Assembly: GCA_013289445.1 (NCBI GenBank)
Contig: JABCZZ010000002.1
Span: 1 to 64,000 of the forward strand
Length of the DNA stretch: 64,000 nt
Direction of reading: 5' to 3'
DNA from: Alphaproteobacteria bacterium
GTDB lineage: Bacteria > Pseudomonadota > Alphaproteobacteria > Rickettsiales > JABCZZ01
The notes beneath the pieces were generated by a model. The model saw only the letters and a program-made list of their open reading frames with translations. It did no database searches and was not told the DNA's origin. This document shows, piece after piece, positions 8,376 through 17,584 of the stretch. Each line of letters starts with the position of its first letter. Positions within the stretch are counted from its first letter, which is position 1. Both the position numbers and the translations under genes were made by a program.

Positions 8376-9284
8376 TTATTTTTTGGCCTCAAGCCCCATG
8401 GTCGCCACCATAGCAGGATCCGACTTCCATGTCTCGCTCACTTTGACGAAAAGCAACAGATGCACCTGCGCCTGCAGCAACCCGCCGATCTTACCGCGCG
8501 CCGCCGAGCCGATATGTTTGAGCATCGCGCCGCTTTTGCCCAGCACGATTTTTTTCTGGCTTTCGCGCTCGACCATGATCGTCTGATGGATGCGCACTTC
8601 GCGTTTGCCGTCATGCGTGTGCTCTTCCCACTTTTCCGTTTCCACCGCTAAACTGTAGGGCAGTTCGGCATGCAGCGCCAGAAAGCAGGTCTCGCGCGTG
8701 ATTTCGGCAGCCAGATGGCGCTCGGAAACATCCGTCACTTCATCTTCCGGGTAAAGCCATTCGCCCGGCGGCATTTTTTCAGCGAGATAGCGCGTGATGT
8801 CGGCAACGCCATTGCCTTTGGAGGCTGAAATCATGAAGCTGCGCTCAAAATCAAACAAAGCGTAAAGTTCCTGAGACAGAATCAGCAATGCTTCTTTTTG
8901 CACCTTGTCGACTTTGTTGAGCACAAGAATAACAGCCTTGCCATGTGTCTTGAGCGCTTCGATGATGCGGCGCGTGTCATCGTCGGCCTTGCGATGGGCA
9001 TCAACCAGCAGCAGCACCACATCGGCTTCGCCCACCCCGATCCATGCCGAAGCCACCATGGCTTTTTCAAACACCGGCTTGGCGTCGAAGATGCCCGGCG
9101 TGTCGATAAAAATGATCTGCGACTGCCCGTGATTAACGATGCCGCGCAGCCTTGCACGCGTGGTCTGCGGCTTGGGCGTGACGATAGCGATGTCGCTGCC
9201 GGAAAGTGCGTTAAGCAGCGTCGATTTGCCCGCGTTGGGCGCACCGATAAGCGCCACATAGCCGCAACGTCTGTGTTCTACCAT
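8376..9284 (-). CDS. era: GTPase Era
   Basis: 302 aa. G1 GAPNAGKS at residues 14-21, a G2 Thr in PQTTRARLRGI, G3 DTPG, G4 NKVD, G5 SASKG, then a C-terminal KH RNA-binding domain (IHQTIMVERESQKKIVLGKSG...). Era binds the 3' end of 16S rRNA and assists maturation of the 30S subunit, acting near the inner membrane. The start overlaps the stop of the upstream membrane-protein gene by 7 bases. RNase III and Era usually adjoin; here one extra gene is inserted between them. Confidence 0.96.
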   Translation of the reverse strand: MVEHRRCGYVALIGAPNAGKSTLLNALSGSDIAIVTPKPQTTRARLRGIVNHGQSQIIFIDTPGIFDAKPVFEKAMVASAWIGVGEADVVLLLVDAHRKADDDTRRIIEALKTHGKAVILVLNKVDKVQKEALLILSQELYALFDFERSFMISASKGNGVADITRYLAEKMPPGEWLYPEDEVTDVSERHLAAEITRETCFLALHAELPYSLAVETEKWEEHTHDGKREVRIHQTIMVERESQKKIVLGKSGAMLKHIGSAARGKIGGLLQAQVHLLLFVKVSETWKSDPAMVATMGLEAKK

Positions 9285-10408
9285 TGTTTTCCTTGTGCCT
9301 GCGGTAATAAAGTCCGGCTCTCAATCCATTCCGTGCCCAGATATCCCGGATGCGTAATCATCCGCATTTTGTCCACGCCTTCACGTGCGTAGTTATAGGT
9401 ATTGTAGTTCACGCGTATGTTTTGTACCCCTGCGCTGCCATGCCAGTCCATTAGATTCACATAATACGTTCTGCTGGTGCCGTGCTTATTGTGCGTAACC
9501 CTGAAATATTTGCTCGTGATGAGCTGATCATGGGTTTCGGCCGGGGCAGTATCAAAATAGATATTGATATTATAAAGCGCAGCAAACGCGCAAAGCATCG
9601 CTCCTATGATGCCTCCCAGCAAGAAAACTTTGAGAACGTCATAACCGCGCGCAGAGCCGTGAAACACCAGCCAGATCACAATCAGCATGGCGAGGATGGC
9701 CATGAGGCCAACACCGCCCGTCATCTGCATCAGGTTTGTCTTGGAAAGCACTTCGTATGGCTGCACCGCATCATAGACGGAGGCCACTACGCCGATGGTA
9801 AAAAGCCCCACAATCAGAACACTTGCAATCTGCGAAGGGCTGAAGCGCGGCCGTGCGACATCCTGCATGTTATAGTTAGAAGGCATCAGTCGCTTGATGT
9901 CGTTAAGTGCCCCCGCCACGGCTTCAGCGGTGTCTTCATCCGGCACGGAATTAGGCTGTTTGAGCAGCGCTACAAGCCGTCCGCCGCTTAAGGTCAGCGA
10001 TTTGACCTGTGTCTGAAGCAGCCCGGATATCGCACGGCGCAGCTCGGAGGAATCGCGCAGCTTTTCGCAAAACGGCAGAAAATCGCAATCGATATACACT
10101 TGGTCGTCAAACACGGTATCGCCCGTCTGAAACTCGGTGGCAAAACCCATCCATTTCGCCAGCTTCTGCCCCTTGCCTTCAGGCAGCAGCAGAAAATCAA
10201 ATGGGGCATCGAGCTCGATGCCGATCCAAGTGAAGCCCGGACTACCCCGCCCGCCGGGTCTGTAACGCCACAGATACGGCAAACCGTTGAGGGTCTTCAG
10301 CGGCATCATATTCTTGCCGTTGTTTTTATTAAGCGTAACCATCAGCAGAAGCAAGGCGACGGTAAAAAGTATGGGCACCGACATAACCAACGTGGCAGCG
10401 TTCTGCAT
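9278..10408 (-). CDS. Inner-membrane hypothetical protein inserted between rnc and era
   Basis: 376 aa. The start was chosen at ATG 10408: it is 4 bases after the rnc stop, with GAGGAG 8 bases upstream, while the longer open frame runs back through rnc without support. There is a TM helix at residues ~5-25. A soluble region of ~180 residues resembles DUF3137-like proteins only loosely (FTWIGIELDAPFDFLLLPEG, DDQVYIDCD). Three TM helices lie at about 200-300, followed by a Tyr/Asn-rich extracytoplasmic C-terminus. The position suggests cotranscription with rnc and era; there is no evidence for a role in RNA processing. Function unknown. Confidence 0.7.
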   Translation of the reverse strand: MQNAATLVMSVPILFTVALLLLMVTLNKNNGKNMMPLKTLNGLPYLWRYRPGGRGSPGFTWIGIELDAPFDFLLLPEGKGQKLAKWMGFATEFQTGDTVFDDQVYIDCDFLPFCEKLRDSSELRRAISGLLQTQVKSLTLSGGRLVALLKQPNSVPDEDTAEAVAGALNDIKRLMPSNYNMQDVARPRFSPSQIASVLIVGLFTIGVVASVYDAVQPYEVLSKTNLMQMTGGVGLMAILAMLIVIWLVFHGSARGYDVLKVFLLGGIIGAMLCAFAALYNINIYFDTAPAETHDQLITSKYFRVTHNKHGTSRTYYVNLMDWHGSAGVQNIRVNYNTYNYAREGVDKMRMITHPGYLGTEWIESRTLLPQAQGKQW

Positions 10409-10412
10409 GCTT

Positions 10413-11081
10413 TTACTCCTCGCTTGTAAGTATATCGAGTAATGATCTCGCCGCCAGCTGCTCTGCCTGCCGTTTGGAACTTGCCTTGGCGCTGGCGTTC
10501 TTCTTGCCCTCCACCGATACCTCGATGGTGAATTCCGGTGCATGTGCCGGGCCGACCGTTTCCAGCACGCGGTAATGCGGCAGTTTGAACCCGCGTCCCT
10601 GCGCCCATTCCTGCAGGCTCGTCTTGGCATCCTTGGGCGGCTGGCTCATTCCTTTGGCAAGCTGTTGCCAGTGGGTAAGAATAAACTCGCGCGCCGCATC
10701 AAATCCGCCATCCATATAGATGGCACCAATCAGCGCTTCGCATACATCTTCAAGATTGGAATTGCTGTCGCGGCTCGCCTGCTCGCTGGCCGCCACGCGC
10801 ATATACTGGCTGATGCCGAGCTTGCGACCGACTTCGGCAATAGAATCGCTGCAAACCAGTGCAGCCTGGCGCTTTGCGAGGCTGCCTTCGTTTTCTGCCG
10901 GATACATGCGAAAGAGCAATTCCGCCACCGCTACCCCTAACACGGCGTCGCCCAGGAATTCCAGCCGCTGGTAATTAAACGCAACACCATCTTTGCTTTC
11001 CGCGCAACTCGGATGGGTGAGCGCTTCCGTAAGCAGGCGTTTGTCACGAAAAGTGTGGCCTATGATTTCTTCAATGGTCAT
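10413..11081 (-). CDS. rnc: Ribonuclease III
   Basis: 222 aa. Catalytic domain with the signature QRLEFLGDAVLG and the second acidic motif EDVCEALIGAIYMDGG. A C-terminal double-stranded RNA-binding domain follows (TSLQEWAQGRGFKLPHYRVLE ... ASSKRQAEQLAARSLL). It cleaves dsRNA in rRNA precursors and regulatory RNAs. I prefer ATG 11081, which forms an ATGA overlap with the stop of the upstream DUF1189 gene. An in-frame TTG at 11114 would add 11 residues with no better ribosome binding site. Confidence 0.95.
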   Translation of the reverse strand: MTIEEIIGHTFRDKRLLTEALTHPSCAESKDGVAFNYQRLEFLGDAVLGVAVAELLFRMYPAENEGSLAKRQAALVCSDSIAEVGRKLGISQYMRVAASEQASRDSNSNLEDVCEALIGAIYMDGGFDAAREFILTHWQQLAKGMSQPPKDAKTSLQEWAQGRGFKLPHYRVLETVGPAHAPEFTIEVSVEGKKNASAKASSKRQAEQLAARSLLDILTSEE

Positions 11082-12049
11082 CGCTGTAAATTGAAATGAT
11101 GTTTGCTGGCCCAAATGCCAAAGCCCAGATAGCCAAATCCGATCAGCCAGAATACCGTGTGTTGCGTTTGTGAAAGGCCGGTAAGCAGATATCCGGCATA
11201 GATGAGCATCAAAGGCAGGCGAAAAATCTCGAGCGCCATCATCGGCGTGCCAAATTGCAGGTCAGCCACCCATGCCACCAGCACCAGCCAGCTTTTGGGA
11301 TCGGGCGCCACCACCAGCAGCGGCAACATCGCAAGAATCGTCACTGGAATGCGCAGCGCAGCAGCAACACGCAGCGACGCATTGAAATCGAGCTCGGCGC
11401 GCATCAGCCTTCCTACCATTTTGACCACCACCGCCACCACTATCGCCGCGCAGAAATTGCCGAAGAACAGGCCAACCGGCAACAGAATGCACAGGCCAAT
11501 CAGCAACACCATGCCATAGCGCGAGACTATATCGGCAAAGCGGTGCCAGTCGTCATGCGTGATAGTAAAAGGCCGCCAGTTTTTAAGATCGGTGATGTCC
11601 ACGCGATCTTCGCGCTCGTTGAGCACCAGCAGATTGTCGTTGGCAAGCACGATGATGGTCTGCTTTTCGCGCATGAACTGGGTAAGAGTATCGACATTGG
11701 CAATCGTATATTCCGGATCGATAATGATCCAGCGCGGCTCGGTATTGGTGCCGGCATTGATCTGGTAGGGCGCGGGCTTGTCGATGGTAATCGTGTAATC
11801 CTTGTAGGTCACGGCGGGAAGCTGGCTCATCACTGCGGTCACGCGTTTGAAGCCGCTCAGTATTTCAGGCCCGGCGCGCAGCAGATTAAGCGAGATGATG
11901 CAGAGCATGATGACGGTGAGGATGATAACATACGATGTTCCCCTGCCCTCTTCTTCATTGGCAACGGCGGAATAGAACTCTGCAGAATAAAAACTGGAAA
12001 GGATCTTGCGCGGTGACGATCTCAATGCTTCTGTCAGTGCTGACGCCAT
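11078..12049 (-). CDS. DUF1189-family inner-membrane protein
   Basis: 323 aa. The N-terminus (SSFYSAEFYSAVANEEEGRGTSYVIIL) and the following periplasmic part (PAVTYKDYTITIDKPAPYQI, then IIIDPEYTI) fit the DUF1189 pattern, with one TM helix near the start and about five at the C-terminal half. The function of the family is not established. Starts at ATG 12049/12052 follow GAGGGA closely; the open frame extends to 12151 only by running into lepB. It sits between lepB and rnc and overlaps rnc by 4 bases, so it is almost certainly in the same operon. Confidence 0.78.
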   Translation of the reverse strand: MASALTEALRSSPRKILSSFYSAEFYSAVANEEEGRGTSYVIILTVIMLCIISLNLLRAGPEILSGFKRVTAVMSQLPAVTYKDYTITIDKPAPYQINAGTNTEPRWIIIDPEYTIANVDTLTQFMREKQTIIVLANDNLLVLNEREDRVDITDLKNWRPFTITHDDWHRFADIVSRYGMVLLIGLCILLPVGLFFGNFCAAIVVAVVVKMVGRLMRAELDFNASLRVAAALRIPVTILAMLPLLVVAPDPKSWLVLVAWVADLQFGTPMMALEIFRLPLMLIYAGYLLTGLSQTQHTVFWLIGFGYLGFGIWASKHHFNLQR

Positions 12050-12102
12050 CATTCCCTCAAGGACTATGCTACTGGTATAACGCGTACAAGCGCAAAGTGC
12101 AA

Positions 12103-12810
12103 TTAGGGCAACGTCATTAACGCACGGTGCGGACAGAACGGGTAGCCGCAAGACCAGGAGAACAGGATGAGATCAGCGCGTCCGACCAGATTCTCCTCAG
12201 GCACAAAGCCCACGGGATTTTCGAAACGGCTGTCCTGCGAATTGTCGCGGTTATCACCCATCATGAAATAATGGCCCTGCGGCACGACGAATACCTGAGT
12301 ATTCTCAGCAGAGCCCATCACCGGCTTATACACCGCCAGATAGGATTTTCCCTCCGGCAGGGTTTCCTTATAACGTTTGAGCACATTGTCTATGGGCGGC
12401 AGATCCTCATCGACCCAGTCGTCGACATATTCTTTTTCCACCGGCTTGTCGTTAATGTAGAGCAGGCCGTCCTTCATCTGAATGCGATCCCCCGGCAGAC
12501 CGATGAGCCGCTTGATGAAATCCACATTCGGCTGTCCCGGAGGCCTGAACACCACAATGTCGCCACGTTGCGGCATATGATTTTCCATGACGCGCCCCTT
12601 AAACGGGATGATGGCAAGCGGAAAAGAATAGCGGCTGTAGCCGTAGGAAAATTTGGAGATAAAAATATAGTCGCCGATCAGCAGATTGCTTTTCATCGAC
12701 CCTGAGGGAATATGGAATGGTTCATAGGCAAAACTGCGAAATATAAGGGCGAGAAGAATGGCCATTACCAATGTCTTGGCGGTCTCGTAACTGCTGCCTT
12801 TGGGTGCCAT
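12103..12810 (-). CDS. lepB: Signal peptidase I
   Basis: 235 aa. One N-terminal TM helix (~12-28), then the catalytic motif PSGSM with Ser38 as nucleophile and Lys100 in FIKRLIGLPGD as general base; the conserved GDNRDNSQDSR box is near residue 180. It cleaves signal peptides of exported proteins at the outer face of the inner membrane. ATG 12810 follows AAGGAC at 5 bases. First gene of the lepB to parC series. Confidence 0.96.
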   Translation of the reverse strand: MAPKGSSYETAKTLVMAILLALIFRSFAYEPFHIPSGSMKSNLLIGDYIFISKFSYGYSRYSFPLAIIPFKGRVMENHMPQRGDIVVFRPPGQPNVDFIKRLIGLPGDRIQMKDGLLYINDKPVEKEYVDDWVDEDLPPIDNVLKRYKETLPEGKSYLAVYKPVMGSAENTQVFVVPQGHYFMMGDNRDNSQDSRFENPVGFVPEENLVGRADLILFSWSCGYPFCPHRALMTLP

Positions 12811-12984
12811 CGGATTGTCCTTGAAAACGGCCTTTGCGGTTGGAAAGCGCGAGTTATGGCAGATTTTCGCCCAAATTCAAGGGCTATACGGCAGGGCGGC
12901 TGCTTTTCTCTATCTTTAGCAAAAACTTAAGGAATGACCGCTATCATCATATCGAGCACCTTTTACTGACCACACCAGAAGCAC

Positions 12985-14271
12985 ATGCCGATGTCATCAC
13001 AATCGCAGAGCAGTCCTAAACTCATTACGCTTTACGACTGGACGGAATACGGACTTAAGAATGTGACCGAAACGTCAGATTACAGCAAACCGACTGTGAT
13101 TTGTCTGGGCGGCGGCGATACTACTGAAGCTAAAGCGTTACGATACGCACGTTTTATACAAACCTTTCTTGGAAGACGGGACATATTTACTCCCGAGCTG
13201 CGTATAGTTTCAGCCACCTATCCCTACGATGAAATGCAGCTCATGGAGTTTGCACGCAATCATAATTACGGCCGTGCGCAGAAAGGCTATTTTGATGACA
13301 TGGCGTTGCAGTTTGTAAAACGCCAGTTCCTCCCATTACTGGCCGATAACGCGCAGGTCGATAAAGACGGTAATATCACGGGAGAAAAACTGCCGCTGGA
13401 GAAGATAAAACGCAACTTCAGCAATGTACGCATCATGACCCATAGTGTGGGCGCCATTGTGAGCGAGCAGATAGGCAATGCGCTGGTGCATTCCATGAAA
13501 AAACTTGGCTACAGCGACCAGGAAATCGGCGAAGCCACGCGGCAGATACTGGTGATGAATATAGGCAGTGTTGCTTATGCCACGGCAACCAATAAACCGC
13601 TCGCCAGTTTCACCCAGATTACGCTACTGCATTCGCAAGATGCACAGGTCAATGCATTCAATAATTCGGTGAGCGACATCCTTACGGAAATCGAGGATTA
13701 CGGCCGCACAGAGAAGGTAGGCGGCAGAACCGTGATCAAGCCGCTTCATATTCTTCCGGCATCCTCTAGCAGCCTGCATAAAGTTACCGTCTTTGCTGAC
13801 ACGATCGGTGACCCGAACGTGCTTGGTCCGGAAGGATATGTCAGCGTAAACCACACTGGACATTTAATAACGGAAGTGAAGGAGCGTGCTGGCGATCGCG
13901 AAATCAAACACTTTGCCGTGAATACGCCGATACGCTACGACGTTAAGCATCCGCTCGATTATTACCTGGAACCCAAACTCGGAAAGAACGGACTGATTGT
14001 CTCTACCATGATGCAGTCTGCGCTTATCAATGCACTCAATAATTCCATCGCCAATATGGATACCAGTCATGAATTTACGCCCCTGCCGTTGCCACGCGAG
14101 TTATTCGTGCCCCCTGAGGAAGTGAACTACACACGGGCTGAACTGCAAGAGCGCGGCATATACGGAAATCCCAAGGCTGTGGCAATCGCCAATAACTATG
14201 CCGAGAGAATTGAGCAGGCATTGGCAGAAGACCCTGCCAGGGCCGGTCAGCGCTCCATCTGGCAAAGATAG
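12985..14271 (+). CDS. Hypothetical protein with alpha/beta-hydrolase-like features
   Basis: 428 aa, no signal peptide. A strand followed by glycines (PTVICLGGG, residues 36-44) and, downstream, VRIMTHSVGAIVSEQIG with Ser154 in T-H-S-V-G resemble the oxyanion region and nucleophile elbow of alpha/beta hydrolases. A possible acid/His pair further on (VFADTIGD, NHTGHLI) is less certain. The C-terminal ~70 residues are charged and probably flexible. It lies alone between the lepB operon (divergent) and tRNA-Ser. The hydrolase idea is inference; I do not recognise the family. Confidence 0.6.
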   Translation: MPMSSQSQSSPKLITLYDWTEYGLKNVTETSDYSKPTVICLGGGDTTEAKALRYARFIQTFLGRRDIFTPELRIVSATYPYDEMQLMEFARNHNYGRAQKGYFDDMALQFVKRQFLPLLADNAQVDKDGNITGEKLPLEKIKRNFSNVRIMTHSVGAIVSEQIGNALVHSMKKLGYSDQEIGEATRQILVMNIGSVAYATATNKPLASFTQITLLHSQDAQVNAFNNSVSDILTEIEDYGRTEKVGGRTVIKPLHILPASSSSLHKVTVFADTIGDPNVLGPEGYVSVNHTGHLITEVKERAGDREIKHFAVNTPIRYDVKHPLDYYLEPKLGKNGLIVSTMMQSALINALNNSIANMDTSHEFTPLPLPRELFVPPEEVNYTRAELQERGIYGNPKAVAIANNYAERIEQALAEDPARAGQRSIWQR

Positions 14272-14321
14272 CTGGGCAGGCTGGACAAGCGTTTCAGGTC
14301 TGCTATAAGCCAAAGCTCAGC

Positions 14322-14414
14322 GGAGGGGTGGCCGAGTGGCTGAAGGCGGCGGTTTGCTAAACCGTTATACGGCGTTAAGCCGTATCGGAGGTTCGAATCC
14401 TCTCTCCTCCGCCA
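14322..14414 (+). tRNA. tRNA-Ser (anticodon GCT)
   Basis: Class II tRNA of 93 bases including an encoded CCA. Acceptor GGAGGGG pairs with CTCCTCC (one G-T pair), discriminator G. The anticodon stem GCGGT/ACCGT carries loop TTGCTAA with GCT at 14356-14358, reading AGC/AGU. Long variable arm TACGGCGTTAAGCCGTA, and a T-arm with TTCGAAT. Serine identity is supported by the long arm and discriminator G. Confidence 0.97.
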
Positions 14415-14515
14415 GTTTTTCTATAGCAGGAGCGATATTCGGGTAGCATTATGCGCAACACTTGCGCGAATATGAGGGTTTTAAGGGGTTATTAACGTTC
14501 CGCTGCTAGTCTTGC

Positions 14516-15268
14516 ATGATGACCACGATCACCATTACACCCAGGCAGTACCCTACCCCGATGCCCCCTTCGGCATTTCGGATCTGCCGCGATATCATCA
14601 ACAAGATCGGGGCGAGCGAGGGCAAGCCCGGTGAGACTGCGCAAATCGCCGTAGAAGGCTTTCCTAAAGAAATTCGCGATGTCATTGACATACTGCTTTT
14701 GAGCGCTTACCTGCGAGCCATGTCTGGCACTGGCGAAGTTCAGGCACGACTGGCACGAGCAAACGCAGGCACTGCAGGGGGGATACGCATGCCCACTCAC
14801 CGCTCAGGAGGCAATCAGGACGACCTCGCGCCAAGCGTCGACAAGACAATGCTGATGGACTTGGGAGAATTGGGCAAAGTCTGTATCTCCAAGAATTATT
14901 CCGAAAATCGCGTAATGCTGGAGCTGCCTTACATTCCTTCTTTAAGACAGGCTTTCGCCACGCAGATGCAAAAAGCCATCACCGAAAATAACGCCGTCTA
15001 TACTAAAAAGAATCTGCCGCTTGCAGACGGTAAGAATCACAAAAAATACCGGGTATTTAGCTATTCCAATGAACAAGAGGCAGGACTTGGGCAAGCTATC
15101 AGCACTAAGTTGGCTATGGTGCATGGGTTTGGGCATACCGATGACCTTGTATTTTATGTGCCGGATTTTCAGTTGGCGGGGCAAAGACTCCCCAGGGTGT
15201 TCCTGCTTGACGATGCCTATCAAAAGATACGCACCCGTGAAAAGCTCAACGACCTGCCAGGTCACTAA
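14516..15268 (+). CDS. Hypothetical protein, 250 aa
   Basis: No family recognised and no signal peptide or TM segment. The N-terminal ~75 residues are helical (FRICRDIINKIG, FPKEIRDVIDILLLSAYLRAM). A Gly/Arg/His-rich linker (~77-110) follows, then a globular-looking C-terminal part (KTMLMDLGELGKVCISKNY ... LVFYVPDFQLAGQRLPRVFLLDD). Two adjacent ATGs at 14516 and 14519; no strong ribosome binding site. It lies just downstream of tRNA-Ser. Confidence 0.55.
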   Translation: MMTTITITPRQYPTPMPPSAFRICRDIINKIGASEGKPGETAQIAVEGFPKEIRDVIDILLLSAYLRAMSGTGEVQARLARANAGTAGGIRMPTHRSGGNQDDLAPSVDKTMLMDLGELGKVCISKNYSENRVMLELPYIPSLRQAFATQMQKAITENNAVYTKKNLPLADGKNHKKYRVFSYSNEQEAGLGQAISTKLAMVHGFGHTDDLVFYVPDFQLAGQRLPRVFLLDDAYQKIRTREKLNDLPGH

Positions 15269-15284
15269 AAGGCCTCCATATTAA

Positions 15285-15298
15285 TTGATATTTATCAA
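15285..15298. promoter_or_regulatory. Perfect FNR/FixK-type binding site
   Basis: TTGATATTTATCAA, an exact match to the TTGAT-N4-ATCAA consensus of FNR/FixK regulators. It lies in the 144-base gap between the 250-aa gene and the lipoprotein gene, centred about 122 bases before the lipoprotein start, so it could act on that promoter under low oxygen. A TATAAA stretch lies downstream (about 15374-15380). The regulator is not in this window. Confidence 0.55.
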
Positions 15299-15412
15299 AT
15301 AGATAAATAACGACTGCTTCATTTTTCAGGCACCCGTAATACAATTTTAACTAAGGGGCTTTATACTAGATGCTATAAATTTAACTGCCATCATCACTCA
15401 CGAAAGCATCGT

Positions 15413-16534
15413 ATGAAAATAGTAACGAATACTGCTCTTTCCGGACTTCTTGCCACCGCGTTGCTCACAGGATGCGGTCGTTCACCTGATAATTCGCCAC
15501 AGGGCACCAATGTTTCTGCGCAGAAGATTGCCGAGCAGGCGCCGGCTATCGATAACATGATTTCTGCTCTGGAGTCCTTTATTCCGCAATTCGATAAAGA
15601 AATACCCTACGAGGCCACTGATCCCGACGCGTTAAAACGTGCGCAGGAGGCCATCGACCAGTTAACGGCGTATATCAAAAAACGTTCTGGCAGAGAGCCG
15701 CAAGCGGGTGACGAAGTGGTAATGAAATTCAAATCCGATATACCGGGAAGGCAATATGTCGTTGTCGTCGATCCTCATGACAAGACTGTGCTCTTTATGG
15801 GCGCAGAGGTGAAGGGTGACGATGTGAAAGCGATCATTTACGGCCTTCATTGCACCGCAGGCATACCCAGTGATGAATTGTATAATGATATTATTAAGAA
15901 AGATGCCGCGATCATACAGGCCAAGCGTAAGGAAGAACAGCCGGATGCCCCCCTGACACCTGTGGCCGCAGTGGTAGCGGGCTTGCTCCAAGGAGATACT
16001 CTTGATCAGCAAGCGCTCGACAGGCCGGGAATGAAAACACTTTGCGACAATGCCATCCAAGAAGCGATAAACACCGGCTCTACACTCACCGTGATGGGCG
16101 GCAATGGCGAAAATGAAAAGATTTATATCCTGGTATACCCCGACGCCAGCTCCAAAAGCATTACGCTGTTTAAAGGTGTTAAGCCTTTACCTAATGGCGC
16201 TATCGATATGTCAAACGTAGTGCCCATCGGCGTAGAAATACTGGGGGACAAGAAGCTCAACGATAAAGAAACCCAGCAATTCTTTGAGAAAGCCAAAAAA
16301 GCAGTGGAGCAGTGGAATGAAAAACAAAACAGCAACCCTGCGCCGGATAGTCATCCTTCACATGACAACTCTCCGAAGGCAGCGCAGCTTCGGACTCCAC
16401 AGTTGACACTTAACGTTGAGCCTTCAGCTATCGGATCCGAAGCATGGTTCGCAGCGAGGGATTTCTCCATGCAGCAGAAGCGCAAACCTGTCGCCGAAAG
16501 AAAACCGACAAGCACTTCTTCCTACAAAGCATAA
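15413..16534 (+). CDS. Hypothetical lipoprotein, 373 aa
   Basis: Signal peptide MKIVTNTALSGLLATALLTGC with lipobox LLTG-C21, so probably anchored to the inner or outer membrane. The body has a helical segment (~30-85) and two similar beta-rich stretches (RQYVVVVDPHDKTVLFMGAEV and KIYILVYPDASSKSITLFKGV), possibly a two-repeat fold. The last ~70 residues are Pro/Ser/Lys-rich and disordered. An FNR-type box lies upstream. Function unknown. Confidence 0.72.
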   Translation: MKIVTNTALSGLLATALLTGCGRSPDNSPQGTNVSAQKIAEQAPAIDNMISALESFIPQFDKEIPYEATDPDALKRAQEAIDQLTAYIKKRSGREPQAGDEVVMKFKSDIPGRQYVVVVDPHDKTVLFMGAEVKGDDVKAIIYGLHCTAGIPSDELYNDIIKKDAAIIQAKRKEEQPDAPLTPVAAVVAGLLQGDTLDQQALDRPGMKTLCDNAIQEAINTGSTLTVMGGNGENEKIYILVYPDASSKSITLFKGVKPLPNGAIDMSNVVPIGVEILGDKKLNDKETQQFFEKAKKAVEQWNEKQNSNPAPDSHPSHDNSPKAAQLRTPQLTLNVEPSAIGSEAWFAARDFSMQQKRKPVAERKPTSTSSYKA

Positions 16535-16541
16535 CAGTTGC

Positions 16542-17393
16542 CTAATTGGCGTGAACAAGCCGTTTTACTTTTTGGGCTTTCTGCACCTTATTCTGCTGCC
16601 CGGCCGCTAGCGTTTGCGGTCTTGCCTCTTTAAGATAATCATGAATCACACGGCCATAAGGCAAGGTGATGTCGGCGATGAAGTGGCTGCCGCCGATGAT
16701 CTTACGCACCGGAAAATCCGCCACCGGTGCATTGACATGCGGCACAAGGTGAAGCCGTGCATGACCGCTCCATGCGCCTTTGACCGTGGCATCACACATA
16801 TTGTATGCCACCAGCTGGGCAATCGCCTGCTTACCGTCGACGCCGGGGATGAGCTTGAGATTGATCTGCGTCTTGGTGAGCTTCGCTATAATTTTTTTTG
16901 GGTCGCGCAGTTCCGCATGCATGGGATTGGCAATCAGATTTTCGCTTTTGTAACTCATCGTTCCCAGCGCGACGAGCTCTTCATCATATTTGAGGGTGCC
17001 GGTGAGCGTATCGTGAATGACCTTAAGCGCAGGATTACCGTATTTCTTGGGAAATCCCCAGATTTCGCGTCCGCCCGTTAAGGGAGGCTCGTCGTCGAGA
17101 TACATCTGGCAGGTGAAATTGACTTCCTTGCCCTGATACAGGCAAGGAATAACGACACCGCTTTCGGTGTAATCGCCGAATCCCGAACTGTCGGGCATCT
17201 TGATGAATTCATAGGCGATAAGATTACCCTTCGCGGGCATGAGCGGTTCGGGCAGCGCATGGCGTATCGCTTCCGCATCCGACTCATAGGTAATGGTGAA
17301 ATATTCACGGTTAATAAAACGGTACGGGCCCTTGGGATAACTGGGCGCTGCCGCCGGCATGCCGGAGAGTGCAAGAATGTCATCGTGGTTCAT
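16542..17393 (-). CDS. adc: Acetoacetate decarboxylase
   Basis: 283 aa. The whole sequence follows the acetoacetate decarboxylase family (YPKGPYRFINREYFTITYESD ... GFGDYTESG ... GGREIWGFPKKYGNP). The Schiff-base Lys of the FPKK pair (residues 116-117, matching K115/K116 of the clostridial enzyme) and the Glu in YTESG are present, so an active enzyme making acetone and CO2 from acetoacetate, or a close relative, is likely. ATG 17393 has AAAGGAT 6 bases upstream; a TTG at 17411 is a weaker alternative. No CoA-transferase or thiolase is nearby, so its pathway is not clear. The C-terminus has an extra basic tail. Confidence 0.88.
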   Translation of the reverse strand: MNHDDILALSGMPAAAPSYPKGPYRFINREYFTITYESDAEAIRHALPEPLMPAKGNLIAYEFIKMPDSSGFGDYTESGVVIPCLYQGKEVNFTCQMYLDDEPPLTGGREIWGFPKKYGNPALKVIHDTLTGTLKYDEELVALGTMSYKSENLIANPMHAELRDPKKIIAKLTKTQINLKLIPGVDGKQAIAQLVAYNMCDATVKGAWSGHARLHLVPHVNAPVADFPVRKIIGGSHFIADITLPYGRVIHDYLKEARPQTLAAGQQNKVQKAQKVKRLVHAN

Positions 17394-17584
17394 GGGATAA
17401 TCCTTTTGCAAAAGAGAGTTGTAGCCATCCTAAAGTGCAGCACATAAGGAACCCATATCTAATGCGGCTATGCGCAAGGGTTTACCCCAAGCTTATAAAA
17501 ATTGTTTAGCCTCCTATGGCACCTTTATCAGGTTTAATGCACCGTACCCCTGTTCAATATCATCCAATCATTCAGGAGGATCCC

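Noticed and set aside
11255..12016. Plus-strand open frame of 253 codons, His/Gln-rich
   Set aside because: Antisense to the DUF1189 gene; composition typical of a reverse-frame shadow.
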